Shown: positions 26,685 to 35,519 of the stretch, piece after piece | Position numbering within the stretch: position 1 is the first letter of the stretch | How the letters are laid out: the number at the start of each line of letters is the position of its first letter | Source: JABLTI01 sp035528035 | Lineage (GTDB): Archaea > Asgardarchaeota > Heimdallarchaeia > JABLTI01 | Direction of reading: 5' to 3' | Assembly (NCBI GenBank): GCA_035528035.1 | Contig: DATKZI010000020.1 | Span: 16,578-80,577 of the forward strand | DNA: 64,000 nt | Notes under the pieces: model-generated | Database searches by the model: none | Seen by the model: only the letters and a program-made list of their open reading frames with translations | What the model was told of the DNA's origin: nothing | Position numbers and translations under genes: made by a program

Positions 26685-27608
26685 ATGGCTATTGGAGCAT
26701 TTTCCTATCCTTATTTGATTGCTGGAGCACTCAACGTTCTTATTTTAGGAGTATTTGTTTTACTATTATTAAGGAATTTTTTTAAGAAACGTACAATTGG
26801 AACTTTTCTACTTATTATGACTTATACCAATTTGTTTCTTGATGAATTGTTTTTAGCAATAGCTTTTCTTCTTGAAGGTTTAAATCCTACTAATCCAGTT
26901 ATTCAAAAATATTGTAAAATACTACAAATTTTTGGAGTTATTTTATTAGTCTTCACTATTAACTGGATTTATTTCTTTGGTAATAGACATTTAATCAAAG
27001 ATAATGATCTTTTCAAATCCATTTATACATCAGTTTTTGGTGTTGTAGTTGGTGGAATGATTGGTTTATCTTTACAGGATATCTTCACAAAAGCTTCTAC
27101 TGAAGCTAATTGGTATACAGAAATTATTCTTGAAGGAGTTGATTTCCATCTCTATTATCCTGCAGCAGATATCACAAAACCGTATATTCTACTAACTGGA
27201 GGATTATTCTTAATTGGTTCATATACTTATATCCGGTTATCTCTTAGAACTAACCAACTTCAAAGAAAAGCAAAAGATATTGTTACGAAAAAAGGATTTA
27301 AAGTAATTACCGCGTCTATTTTACTTATGCTCACTACAGGTTTATCTTTAGGATTCTATATATTTGGAGCAGGAAAAAATCCCTATGTTTCTGCTATCGT
27401 TTTTATTCTTAGAGGATTTATCGTTTTAGCAGCAGTAATAACTGGGTATATAGGATGGATCATGCCTGAATGGGTACGTAAAAGATTTCGAGGAAAAGCT
27501 TGGATCGCAAAGATTTACACCGGCAAAATGGTTGCCCCACCTGATAGTCCAGGCAATACTCAAAATGGTAACTCCTCACAGCAAATAGTAGAAGTCTCAG
27601 ATGTATGA
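26685..27608 (+). CDS. Seven-TM membrane protein in the GTPase operon
   Basis: 307 residues with about seven hydrophobic segments: ~10-30, 40-64, 82-102, 112-132, 165-185, 206-230 and 238-262. A charged cytosolic loop (LRTNQLQRKAKDIVTKK) precedes helix 6, and a polar tail (about 45 residues) rich in Asn, Gly and Ser ends the protein. No enzymatic motif and no GPCR signature are visible; I do not recognise the family. It starts 2 bases after the GTPase stop, so translation is likely coupled, suggesting that it recruits or senses for the GTPase at the membrane (inference). Confidence 0.8.
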   Translation: MAIGAFSYPYLIAGALNVLILGVFVLLLLRNFFKKRTIGTFLLIMTYTNLFLDELFLAIAFLLEGLNPTNPVIQKYCKILQIFGVILLVFTINWIYFFGNRHLIKDNDLFKSIYTSVFGVVVGGMIGLSLQDIFTKASTEANWYTEIILEGVDFHLYYPAADITKPYILLTGGLFLIGSYTYIRLSLRTNQLQRKAKDIVTKKGFKVITASILLMLTTGLSLGFYIFGAGKNPYVSAIVFILRGFIVLAAVITGYIGWIMPEWVRKRFRGKAWIAKIYTGKMVAPPDSPGNTQNGNSSQQIVEVSDV

Positions 27609-27659
27609 AAAGAAGGGAATTAATCCCAATCTTTTTTTTTTCTATTTTTTACTAATTTT

Positions 27660-28505
27660 TCATTCATTATTTTTTTCTGAATAATTACGATTTGCCCTTA
27701 ACCATTTAATACCAAAATCTACTGCATCGCTCATTGATACTAATCGACTTTCAGCTTGACCAATCCGTCCAGGTTTATAGTTTATTGATGCTTCATATGC
27801 TAAACCTAAATCATGGAAATCATCTGAGTCTGATACTTTTGCAGTCCACGTTAACCAAACTCTTTTCCCATTTTCATGAATTGCTGCCCCTTGTGGCATT
27901 ATTGGATGATTTTGTAAGTCAGCCAAACTTTCAGAAAGGTGTAATGAAGTATTATTTTCATATCCTACTCCAAGTAGGAGTATTTTAGCATCTAAATCAT
28001 ATAATTTCCCTAAAGGAGTTTTCATACCAAATTCTTCAACAAGATCATGTTCTTCAGTTATCTTTCTTGCATATTTACCCCATGCAGCAAATGATGCAAT
28101 TGGATGGTTACTTCGTAAAACACCTTTGTATTGTCGGAATATTTCTGGTATTCGTCCCATTCCCCTTGTTGGGGTTATTTCAGGTCTATAAGGAGTTGAT
28201 TCTTTCCTAATAATTTCCCACCATTCTTGTGGTACAGGAGGATAATTCCAACACTGTGGATCGGTATTACCAGTAGTCATAGATGGCATAGCAATAGTTC
28301 CTTCTGGTGTTATAACTTCCATTAGAGCATCAACAATAGTTTCAGGACCACCAGCTATCCAACCAATCTTACTCATTGAGCTATGAACTATTACAATATC
28401 GCCTTTCTTTAATCCAATAGTTTGAAAATCCTTAATCAAGGATTTAACAGTGATAGGAGAAACAGTGTTTTTTACAACTTGTTCCTCTCGTTTCCAAGGT
28501 TCCAT
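27660..28505 (-). CDS. AAC(3)-family acetyltransferase (YokD-like)
   Basis: 281 residues of the aminoglycoside N3-acetyltransferase family: VIVHSSMSKIGWIAGGPET (acetyl-CoA site), TPTRGMGRIPEIFR, VLRSNHPIASFAAWGKYA with the conserved His and Trp, and LGVGYENNTSLHLSE. True resistance enzymes and many chromosomal proteins of unknown substrate share this fold; in an archaeon a role other than drug resistance is more likely. ATG start. Same strand as the downstream transporter, ~40 bases apart, so the two might be co-transcribed. Confidence 0.85.
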   Translation of the reverse strand: MEPWKREEQVVKNTVSPITVKSLIKDFQTIGLKKGDIVIVHSSMSKIGWIAGGPETIVDALMEVITPEGTIAMPSMTTGNTDPQCWNYPPVPQEWWEIIRKESTPYRPEITPTRGMGRIPEIFRQYKGVLRSNHPIASFAAWGKYARKITEEHDLVEEFGMKTPLGKLYDLDAKILLLGVGYENNTSLHLSESLADLQNHPIMPQGAAIHENGKRVWLTWTAKVSDSDDFHDLGLAYEASINYKPGRIGQAESRLVSMSDAVDFGIKWLRANRNYSEKNNE

Positions 28506-28543
28506 AAATTCGGTGTTAATTGACCTTAATTATAAATTATGGG

Positions 28544-29923
28544 TTACTCTTGATTTTCACCTAATTTATTCTTGGGTTCAAATTTTATTATTCCTTCTTC
28601 CTTTTTAATATAGAATAAGGGAATCAATGCTAGAAGGGTAACAATAGCACTATAGAGAAAAATCTCAGGTGTGGGAACAAAACCTGGTTGCCCATCAATT
28701 ATTGTTGGATAACCATAATGTCGAATAATAGCTGAGCCTATTGGTGGTCCTATAACCATAGGAATAGCTACAAAGAAGATCATTCGTACACCTTGATATT
28801 TACCTACTTTTCCTACTGGGTATTTATCTAACATCCAACCTCCTTGAACAATAGCAACACCCATAGAAGCTGATAGTTGTAGGAAATAGAACAGGATGAC
28901 TAATGCGATATGTTGAACAAAAGCAAAAACAAATAGAAAAATAGATGTTAAAATAACCGAAATTATAATGAAAGTCTTTCTATTAACCTTGTGGCTAAAT
29001 AAACCAATCAATAGACTTGCAATGCCTGAGAGAATGATAACAATTCCACCAATTATTGAGATATCCCCTTTGCTATAAGCAAGAAAGTGCTCAATATAGA
29101 TAAATAAATACGGAAAAGAGATTTGAGAACCTATTCCAATTAAAGCCAGATTAATGAATAATAAATATAATATCTTATTTTCCTTTAGATTTTCAGGCTT
29201 AACAATATCAATGAATTCTCTAAAGATAGATTTCTTTTTTTCTTCTTCTATTTTTTCTCTTATGGGTTCAACAGGTTCTCTGATCAGTATACCAGCGATC
29301 ATTCCAACAATGGTCACTATTCCACCCATGATATAAAAGAAAATAAAATATCCGAAAACATCAATAATTATTCCTGCAGCACCTAGAGCAATGAGATTAG
29401 CTATAAGAGTTGTAACAGCGTTATACCCTTGAATTCGATTTCGATTTGAAGAATCTGAAACATCTGTCATCCAAGCATTAAAAGCAGCATCATTTGATGT
29501 TGAACCAAAGAAAGTCATTACAGCATCCAAAATAATGATCATAACAATTGCAATACCAATCTTTTGTATGTATGCAACTGTTGGAAAAACAGCTGTAATA
29601 ACCCCCCAGAGAATATACCCAAATAAGATATATGGTTTCCTACGACCAAGTTTTGATTTTGTACGATCACTCAAAGTACCCATAAAGAGTGTAGTAATTG
29701 TTGCTGTAACTGCACTTACTGCAACCATCCAAGCAATAGGTCTAGGATCAGGAGTTATTACATCATAAATAAAGGTATTAAACCAAGTATTTTCAATCGC
29801 CCAAGCGATTTGACCAACGGTACCCAACATAAAAACAATAGCAACAATTCGGGCACCCAATCGCTTAACTTGAGGTTTGGATTGTTCTTTTTCAACTAAG
29901 AGTATTTTACTTTCTTCAGTCAT
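28544..29923 (-). CDS. MFS transporter, GPH (glycoside/pentoside) type
   Basis: 459 residues and about 12 membrane helices. The first cytosolic loop has LSDRTKSKLGRRKPYILFG, the (D)R-x-x-LGRR(K/R)P motif of the GPH sodium/proton:sugar symporters and SLC45-like sucrose carriers. The cargo is most likely a mono- or disaccharide, glucuronide or related glycoside. It lies ~40 bases upstream of the AAC(3)-like gene on the same strand. A second transporter of similar type is at 53616-55379. Confidence 0.88.
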   Translation of the reverse strand: MTEESKILLVEKEQSKPQVKRLGARIVAIVFMLGTVGQIAWAIENTWFNTFIYDVITPDPRPIAWMVAVSAVTATITTLFMGTLSDRTKSKLGRRKPYILFGYILWGVITAVFPTVAYIQKIGIAIVMIIILDAVMTFFGSTSNDAAFNAWMTDVSDSSNRNRIQGYNAVTTLIANLIALGAAGIIIDVFGYFIFFYIMGGIVTIVGMIAGILIREPVEPIREKIEEEKKKSIFREFIDIVKPENLKENKILYLLFINLALIGIGSQISFPYLFIYIEHFLAYSKGDISIIGGIVIILSGIASLLIGLFSHKVNRKTFIIISVILTSIFLFVFAFVQHIALVILFYFLQLSASMGVAIVQGGWMLDKYPVGKVGKYQGVRMIFFVAIPMVIGPPIGSAIIRHYGYPTIIDGQPGFVPTPEIFLYSAIVTLLALIPLFYIKKEEGIIKFEPKNKLGENQE

Positions 29924-30018
29924 AAAATTTGTATCCTATTATTGCTAAAAAATATTATCTTGATGATTCTAAGTAAATTTTGAAATAAAAATTAGATAAT
30001 AAAAAATGGAAATATCGC

Positions 30019-30537
30019 CTATTTTGTAACTTCTTTATGATAGAGTTCTTTTGAACAAACGGGACACCTTTGTTTTGAAGTAATCCATGTAAGTAAATGA
30101 TCTTTATGATATAACGATTCACAAGTAGGACATTGTAAAATTGAATCTTTAGGTGTTAGAAATAATTTGCAGACCATACAAACATCATTATGGATTGTTC
30201 CTTGATATTTTACTGCTGAGATATTCACTTGTAAAGGTAAGTCTTTCTTTTTTCCTAATGCTATTTGAATAGCATCTTCAACTCTTTGTCTATATATTTC
30301 ATCTGCTCTCAAACGATATTCTTCAGAGAAAGCAGGAGCTAGATCTTCTCCAACAGGTGTTGGAATTCTTTTTGAAAATCGGTAAATTACAGCGGCAATA
30401 AAAATAACTAACACACCTACTATAATGGGTATAAAAGTATACAAATTATCCCAATAAAAAGATTTCAAAATAATTCCTGTAATAACAACCAAAAATCCGA
30501 TTATTGTAAAAATGAATAATTTTCTATTTCTATTCAT
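30019..30537 (-). CDS. Membrane-anchored RING-type zinc-finger protein (possible E3 ligase)
   Basis: 172 residues. Two membrane helices at ~8-26 and 34-52 are followed by a ~65-residue linker and a C-terminal finger with ligands C120, C123, C136, C139, H144, H147, C158, C161 (CMVCKLFL, LQCPTCESLYHKDHL, QRCPVCSK). The order C4-H2-C2 with a Trp before the last pair (TWITSKQR) is RING-like, close to RING-H2 domains of membrane E3 ligases. Asgard genomes encode ubiquitin-like systems; that this protein is an E3 is inference. No ubiquitin, E1 or E2 gene is in the window. The AT-rich gap to the divergent plus-strand gene holds both promoters. Confidence 0.72.
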   Translation of the reverse strand: MNRNRKLFIFTIIGFLVVITGIILKSFYWDNLYTFIPIIVGVLVIFIAAVIYRFSKRIPTPVGEDLAPAFSEEYRLRADEIYRQRVEDAIQIALGKKKDLPLQVNISAVKYQGTIHNDVCMVCKLFLTPKDSILQCPTCESLYHKDHLLTWITSKQRCPVCSKELYHKEVTK

Positions 30538-30672
30538 AAATATCCCTTTAATTTTTTTATCTCTTAAAGAATTATAGAGAAATCAATCTATTATACCTAT
30601 TGAAATATTAGAGTGATCATTCTGAATAGCATTACATTTTTCAAGGTAAATTACTTTAAATGAAATAGGAAA

Positions 30673-32115
30673 ATGAAAATCAATCGTATTTTATTTGTTT
30701 TAACTATCAGTATGATGTTTTTCACATGCTACCCTTTAGAAAATAAGATAGGTGTTTTTAATGGACACGGAGAAACAATAACAACAAATTATGTTTATGA
30801 CCCATATAAAACAGAGGAAAATCCTTTGCGAGGATTCTTCCCTTATATAAGTGAACAATATGATACCTTTCCCTATTCAATGGAATATTTCTATGTTCCA
30901 TTAAAGGAAGTAATGGATAATTTTGATTCTTATACTTTTGATCTAACCTTAGAACCGAATTTAGATGAAGTAGCTTCTCGAGGGCATCAAACAATTTTTA
31001 GAGTTTATCTTGATTATCCGGATGAACCCACAGGCATACCCGATTTTTTGCTTAATGGATTAACAACCTATTCGTATAGTGATTATGGAGGGGGAATTTG
31101 TCCTGATTATTCTAATGAAACTTTAATATCAACTTTGGAATCCTTCATCGATGAATTAGGGAAACAATATGATGGGGATGTAAGAATAGGATTTATTGAG
31201 CTCGGGCTCCTTGGTTTCTGGGGTGAATGGCATACTTATCCCCATGAAGAATGGTTCCCAAACGAGGGAATTCAGAACAGAATTCTTTATGCGTATGAAA
31301 AGGCTTTCAATAATACTCGTTTGCTTGTTCGTTACCCTACAGCTGACAGTTCTTTATTGAATATTGGTTATCATGATGATTCTTTTGCATATGAAACAAT
31401 TGGAGCAGATGAATGGGATTTTTATAATTTATTAGTTGCCAGTGGAGAAGATGATAAGTGGAAAACCGAACCTATTGGAGGAGAAGTTTATCCTGACATC
31501 CAAAAAGATTTGTGGGATGATTTCCCACCTAAAGATGTACAGAATTTCACTACTTGTGTTGAATGTACCCATGTTTCCTGGTTATTGGATGAAGATCAAT
31601 TTTCAGCTTATTTTGCTGATAGAAAAATAGAAAGAGCTAGAGCAGCTGCTTTAAAGATGGGCTATCAATATTATTTGCCAAAAGTCTTTGCCTATGAAAT
31701 CAATTCTTCTCTCGAGATTTCAGCCCAATTAACCAATGTTGGTAATGCCCCCTTTTATTATCCTATCACATTGAAGGTTGGGATAGATAACGATTTTTCA
31801 CCAATAGCAGGATATACTATGGAATCACCCAATATTTCACTTTTACCAGGTGAACTAGAAAGCTATAATTTTAGTGTACCACTTGTCCAAATAACTAATG
31901 CTAGTGCTGTTATGTTTAAATTAGATAGTTCAATGGTTATTCGTCCAATATTCTTTGCTAATAATGAAACAAAACCAGATGGAACATTAGACTTACTTCC
32001 CAAGATTGTTCATACAGAAGAATCAAGCATTCCTTTTGTAGAGTTGGTTTTAATAATTCCTATTACTCAAATTGTTATTTTGATTATAAAAAGAGTTAAG
32101 ACATCAAAAGAATAA
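30673..32115 (+). CDS. Secreted glycosidase-like protein (DUF4832/DUF4874 type)
   Basis: 480 residues with a signal peptide (~1-22), a barrel-like domain beginning ENPLRGFFP, followed by IFRVYLDYPDEP, FIELGLLGFWGEWHTYP and a C-terminal beta domain (~residues 350-450), then a C-terminal membrane anchor (VELVLIIPITQIVILIIKR). The motif GFWGEWHTYP with Glu and His between barrel strands is the likely catalytic region of DUF4832 proteins, which resemble glycoside hydrolases. It probably acts on extracellular glycans while tethered to the membrane; substrate unknown. Starts ~14 kb from any other glycosidase. Confidence 0.75.
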   Translation: MKINRILFVLTISMMFFTCYPLENKIGVFNGHGETITTNYVYDPYKTEENPLRGFFPYISEQYDTFPYSMEYFYVPLKEVMDNFDSYTFDLTLEPNLDEVASRGHQTIFRVYLDYPDEPTGIPDFLLNGLTTYSYSDYGGGICPDYSNETLISTLESFIDELGKQYDGDVRIGFIELGLLGFWGEWHTYPHEEWFPNEGIQNRILYAYEKAFNNTRLLVRYPTADSSLLNIGYHDDSFAYETIGADEWDFYNLLVASGEDDKWKTEPIGGEVYPDIQKDLWDDFPPKDVQNFTTCVECTHVSWLLDEDQFSAYFADRKIERARAAALKMGYQYYLPKVFAYEINSSLEISAQLTNVGNAPFYYPITLKVGIDNDFSPIAGYTMESPNISLLPGELESYNFSVPLVQITNASAVMFKLDSSMVIRPIFFANNETKPDGTLDLLPKIVHTEESSIPFVELVLIIPITQIVILIIKRVKTSKE

Positions 32116-32483
32116 TCAAGAAAGAAAAAAGATTCGAGGTTTTACTTTAATTCTTTCTTTAATCATTTATCGATGACAAATAATCATAAATTCTTCTGTT
32201 AGATAATTTTGTCTTTCAACTATTCTATCAATTGCTGGTTTCATTTCACCATTCTTATGATAAGAGGTATAATACTTTGCCATTTTTTATCACCTTTTTT
32301 TCGCTTGTATATAGTATAGTTCAATAAGTATATAAACTTTTCTCATTTATTGAGAGACGCTATCATAATTTAAGACGGATAGTAATTATTTTGAGATTAA
32401 TATCTTGTCTTTAAGATAGATATTACAATAGATGAGAAAAATTTAATATCATAAAAAGGATAATAGTATACAGTGAAATAATA
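32116..32483. other. Gene-poor gap holding a small minus-strand gene
   Basis: The only supported feature is the 38-codon gene at 32167-32283. The remainder (32284-32483) is AT-rich, with a TATA-like stretch and T tracts but no other frame or repeat that I can support. Confidence 0.4.
32167..32283 (-). CDS. Small protein, 38 aa (predicted)
   Basis: A 38-codon frame with a good ribosome binding site: AAAGGTGA 5-6 bases before the ATG at 32283, ending with TAA at 32167. The product is basic at the N-terminus (AKYYTSYHKNGEMKPAIDRI) and ends in TEEFMIICHR. No transmembrane helix. I do not recognise a family. The ribosome site, correct frame and lack of any overlapping gene support it; it could equally be a leader or antitoxin-like peptide. 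Confidence 0.5.
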   Translation of the reverse strand: MAKYYTSYHKNGEMKPAIDRIVERQNYLTEEFMIICHR

Positions 32484-33116
32484 ATGCAAGTGCAAGATGT
32501 TATTACATATAATCAAAAGGTAGCAAAAAATATAACAGATAAAGAAGTAGCACAGTGTTTTTATGATAACGATTATAGTATTCTTCTAAAGTTTTTACGA
32601 ACAGGTCCAAAAACAATCAAAGAAATTGAGGAATACTATAAACTGGAAGGAAATGAAAAATCTGATAAAACAATTTACCGGTATATCAGCACCTTATCTG
32701 ATGCAGGTCTGGTTGTTGAAGCAGGTAAACGAATCTATACTGATGATGAATTTAAGAACAAATCTCTTACTATCTATATGCGCACTGCCAAAGTATTTAA
32801 TGATCTGACCAAAGAAATGCGATCGGATATGACCAAAGATAAGAAATTCAAAAGGGGTTATGAAGCGTTTAGAATCCTACTAGATCTTTCTGATGAGAAC
32901 AAATCTTTTAATGAAGACTGTATCGCTAAAATTATTGAAAAGGTCTATATCGATGGCATAGATCTAGCGTCATCTTTAATGGAAAAAGTTGACGAGAAAA
33001 TCTTCGATCTTCTTGAAGGTTATGATTTTGGTGATGTTAACGACTTTATCTTAAATACTGCTTGGTTACTAATGATTCACAAAAATGATTTCAAAAAAAT
33101 CCTAGACGAATGCTAG
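32484..33116 (+). CDS. Winged-helix transcriptional regulator, 210 aa
   Basis: The N-terminal ~100 residues form a winged helix-turn-helix of ArsR/archaeal regulator type: YSILLKFLRTGPKTIKEIEE, SDKTIYRYISTLSDAGLVVEAG with the recognition helix, and a wing. The C-terminal ~110 residues are an acidic helical domain probably for ligand binding or dimerisation. It likely binds DNA near itself or the divergent region upstream; no operator was picked out. ATG start. No partner on the same strand is obviously co-transcribed; the next gene starts ~90 bases later. Confidence 0.75.
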   Translation: MQVQDVITYNQKVAKNITDKEVAQCFYDNDYSILLKFLRTGPKTIKEIEEYYKLEGNEKSDKTIYRYISTLSDAGLVVEAGKRIYTDDEFKNKSLTIYMRTAKVFNDLTKEMRSDMTKDKKFKRGYEAFRILLDLSDENKSFNEDCIAKIIEKVYIDGIDLASSLMEKVDEKIFDLLEGYDFGDVNDFILNTAWLLMIHKNDFKKILDEC

Positions 33117-33206
33117 ATAAGAAAATTTAATTATTGTTGATATTTACTATCATAAAATATTTATTTTATTTCTTACTGAATCCAATACTTAACTGAAGAT
33201 GATCTT

Positions 33207-33815
33207 ATGCTTGAGTGGTTAAATTTTAGTTTTATGATTTTTTCAATGATTCTTTTTGCTATATTATATTCTTCAAGTACTATGCCTATGACTAAAAGTG
33301 AAAAGCGAGGAGAAAAAGCTTGGAAAGAATGTCACCTCTTACGTATCTTTGCTATGATTTTTGAGTTTTTTATTCTTGTTACTATGATTCTTTGGTTTTG
33401 GTTACCTATTGCCACAGTTGATTGGTTAGTTTCCCAATTTTGGTGGATTAGTTTTATTATTGGTTTAGTGATCATTATTCCGGGTATGATTTTAATGATT
33501 GTTGGAATGGCGCACGCTGGTAAAGAATCTCACACACCTTCAAAAGAGACTGAGATGTATGGAGGGATATACAAACATATTCGACACCCCCAAACTTTAG
33601 GTGAGATGCCTACGTTTATCGGTATTGCTTTCTTGATCAATTCTTGGTTTCTCGTTCTTCTTATGACTGTTTTCGTAATTATTTATACACCTATTATGAT
33701 TCACTTTGAAGAGAAAGATCTCATCAAACGGTTTGGTGATCCTTATAGAAAATATCAACAAGAAGTAGGAATTATTTTCCCAAAGAAATGGTTCCATAAG
33801 AAAGTACAAAAATAA
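33207..33815 (+). CDS. ICMT/PEMT-like membrane methyltransferase
   Basis: 202 residues with ~4-5 membrane helices. The last third has the family signature of isoprenylcysteine carboxyl methyltransferase and related methyltransferases: GGIYKHIRHPQTLGE (SAM-binding His/Arg), then HFEEKDLIKRFGDPYRKYQQ and a final IIFPKKW. Such enzymes use SAM to methylate prenylcysteine, isoprenoid quinones or phospholipids at the membrane. The substrate cannot be told, and no CaaX protein was found in the window. Confidence 0.78.
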   Translation: MLEWLNFSFMIFSMILFAILYSSSTMPMTKSEKRGEKAWKECHLLRIFAMIFEFFILVTMILWFWLPIATVDWLVSQFWWISFIIGLVIIIPGMILMIVGMAHAGKESHTPSKETEMYGGIYKHIRHPQTLGEMPTFIGIAFLINSWFLVLLMTVFVIIYTPIMIHFEEKDLIKRFGDPYRKYQQEVGIIFPKKWFHKKVQK

Positions 33816-33918
33816 TGCATCGATAAGCACTTAATTTTGGTTAATATCCAAGACTAATGCATTCTTATTTTTATTTACCAGTATTCTACATAAAGTAAAA
33901 TTTTTTGGTGAGTAAAAA

Positions 33919-35025
33919 ATGAAATTTACAAAAAGCTCATTTCTTGCTATTTTTCTTATTATTTATCTTTTTTCAGCAATACCATCTAAACATGATAGTT
34001 TTCTTGAGGTTCAATCCATAAACAATGTTGGATTTTCTCAAATGGAAATTAAAAGTCTTGAAGACATGAAAGTTTTATTGATCATTGGAACTTATTTTGG
34101 CGATTCTTATTTCTGGTTAAAAACACAATTTGAAGCATTTGGTTGTAACGTTACAACTGCTGGAACTTCTAGCTTAGTGCCGTCTTGTCCTAATAAACCA
34201 CAACGACCAGTTGCACCAAATATCTCAGTTTATGATATGACTAGAGAAATCATTCAAGAATTTGACTGTGTTATTATCCCATCAGGAGCACATTGGACTT
34301 ATCTTATAATCAATAACGATGTACATGATATACTCAATATAGCCTATGAAGAAGGTCTTGTTGTTGGTGGTCTTTGTATTGGAACCTTAGTGCTTGCTTA
34401 CGCAGATGATTTAGTAGCAGGAAAAAAGGTTTGCTACTATAGTGGTTCTTATTCGAAAATGACTCAAGTAGGAGCAGAAATCATCTACGGATCAGGAGTA
34501 GTTTCAGATCAACGATTAGTTACTGGTGGTACAGGAGCATATAATACAATTAATGTTAATGTCTATCCTTTCAGTGTAGCGATTTCAAAAGCGGTTTTAG
34601 GATTATCAGGTATTACAAATATTGAAATTGCTCCATCTAAAGGAAGCATAAATGAGACATATACACTAAGTGCTGAAACGTCTGATTTAACAAACATATT
34701 CGGAGTTAATTATACTAATACGATTGATCATCTTAAGGGAACAATTCATTCAGAGGACGAAGAATTTGAAGATAAAACTGTATACCTTTATGATCTAGAT
34801 GAAGATAATAAATTCGTAGCAAATTACACCAGCACTGCTAAAGGTCCATTTTCCATTGATTTTGAAATCGAAGGTGACAGCTATGGTATTGAAATTATAA
34901 GAAATGCAATTGATTTCAAAATTAGATCTCTACCAGGTTTTAATTGGTTAATAACAATTCCAGCATTATTTGGTATAGTTGGTATTACAAAAATAATAAA
35001 GTCTAATAAAAATAAACGAAAATGA
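33919..35025 (+). CDS. Extracellular DJ-1/PfpI-like protein with membrane anchor
   Basis: 368 residues: signal peptide (~5-25), a DJ-1/PfpI (glutamine-amidotransferase-like) domain at ~50-220 with the nucleophile-elbow Cys in GGLCIGTLVLA and upstream IIPSGAHWTYLI, then a beta-rich extracellular domain (~230-340) and a C-terminal membrane helix (LITIPALFGIVGITKII). DJ-1/PfpI enzymes are normally cytosolic proteases, chaperones or deglycases, so an exported, tethered copy is unusual. GGTGA lies 6 bases before the ATG. Activity unknown. Confidence 0.78.
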   Translation: MKFTKSSFLAIFLIIYLFSAIPSKHDSFLEVQSINNVGFSQMEIKSLEDMKVLLIIGTYFGDSYFWLKTQFEAFGCNVTTAGTSSLVPSCPNKPQRPVAPNISVYDMTREIIQEFDCVIIPSGAHWTYLIINNDVHDILNIAYEEGLVVGGLCIGTLVLAYADDLVAGKKVCYYSGSYSKMTQVGAEIIYGSGVVSDQRLVTGGTGAYNTINVNVYPFSVAISKAVLGLSGITNIEIAPSKGSINETYTLSAETSDLTNIFGVNYTNTIDHLKGTIHSEDEEFEDKTVYLYDLDEDNKFVANYTSTAKGPFSIDFEIEGDSYGIEIIRNAIDFKIRSLPGFNWLITIPALFGIVGITKIIKSNKNKRK

Positions 35026-35105
35026 GATAGAAACTTCTATCCATTTTTATTTTTTATTGAAAAAATTCTTTAATATCGTTCTAACTTGTCTTTATAGGTG
35101 GTTTT

Positions 35106-35492
35106 TTGACAGATAATCCCATGAAAATTACTCGTGTCTTCTTTCAAGTTGGTGTCGATGATTTACTAAGAGCTAAAGAATTCTATACTAAAACGTTCAA
35201 TTTTGAAGTTGGCTGGTACCTTAGTCCAGAAGTCGGCTGGTGTGAAATCAAGCTTCCAGGTAGTTCAAGTGTAGGCCTTAATACTCGAGATCCAAAAGCT
35301 AAAAGAGAACCGAGTTGGGGAATATTAACAATTGAAGTAGAAAATCTTGATGAAACACATGCATATCTTGCAAAGAAAGGTTTGAAACCTACTGAAATAG
35401 TTGATGTTCCACAAATGGTTTCTTATTTCAATATTAAAGATACAGAAGAAAATACTGTTCAGATTGTTGGTGACCCTAGAATCAATGAATGA
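35106..35492 (+). CDS. VOC (glyoxalase/bleomycin-resistance) family protein
   Basis: 128-residue single-module protein of the vicinal oxygen chelate fold: MKITRVFFQVGVDDLLRAKEF starts the first beta-alpha-beta unit, and late FNIKDTEENTVQIVGD contains the second ligand Glu. Two modules (from a dimer) make one metal site. Substrate unknown. The start may be TTG at 35106 or ATG at 35121; the latter matches the family N-terminus better. Ends at a strong terminator and is convergent with the MarR gene. Confidence 0.82.
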   Translation: MTDNPMKITRVFFQVGVDDLLRAKEFYTKTFNFEVGWYLSPEVGWCEIKLPGSSSVGLNTRDPKAKREPSWGILTIEVENLDETHAYLAKKGLKPTEIVDVPQMVSYFNIKDTEENTVQIVGDPRINE

Positions 35493-35513
35493 GAATAAAT
35501 TATCCTTATTCTC
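35491..35513 (+). terminator. Terminator after the VOC gene
   Basis: GAGAATAA and TTATTCTC form an 8-bp stem with a 7-base loop, followed by a run of eight T. Confidence 0.7.
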
Positions 35514-35519
35514 TTTTTT

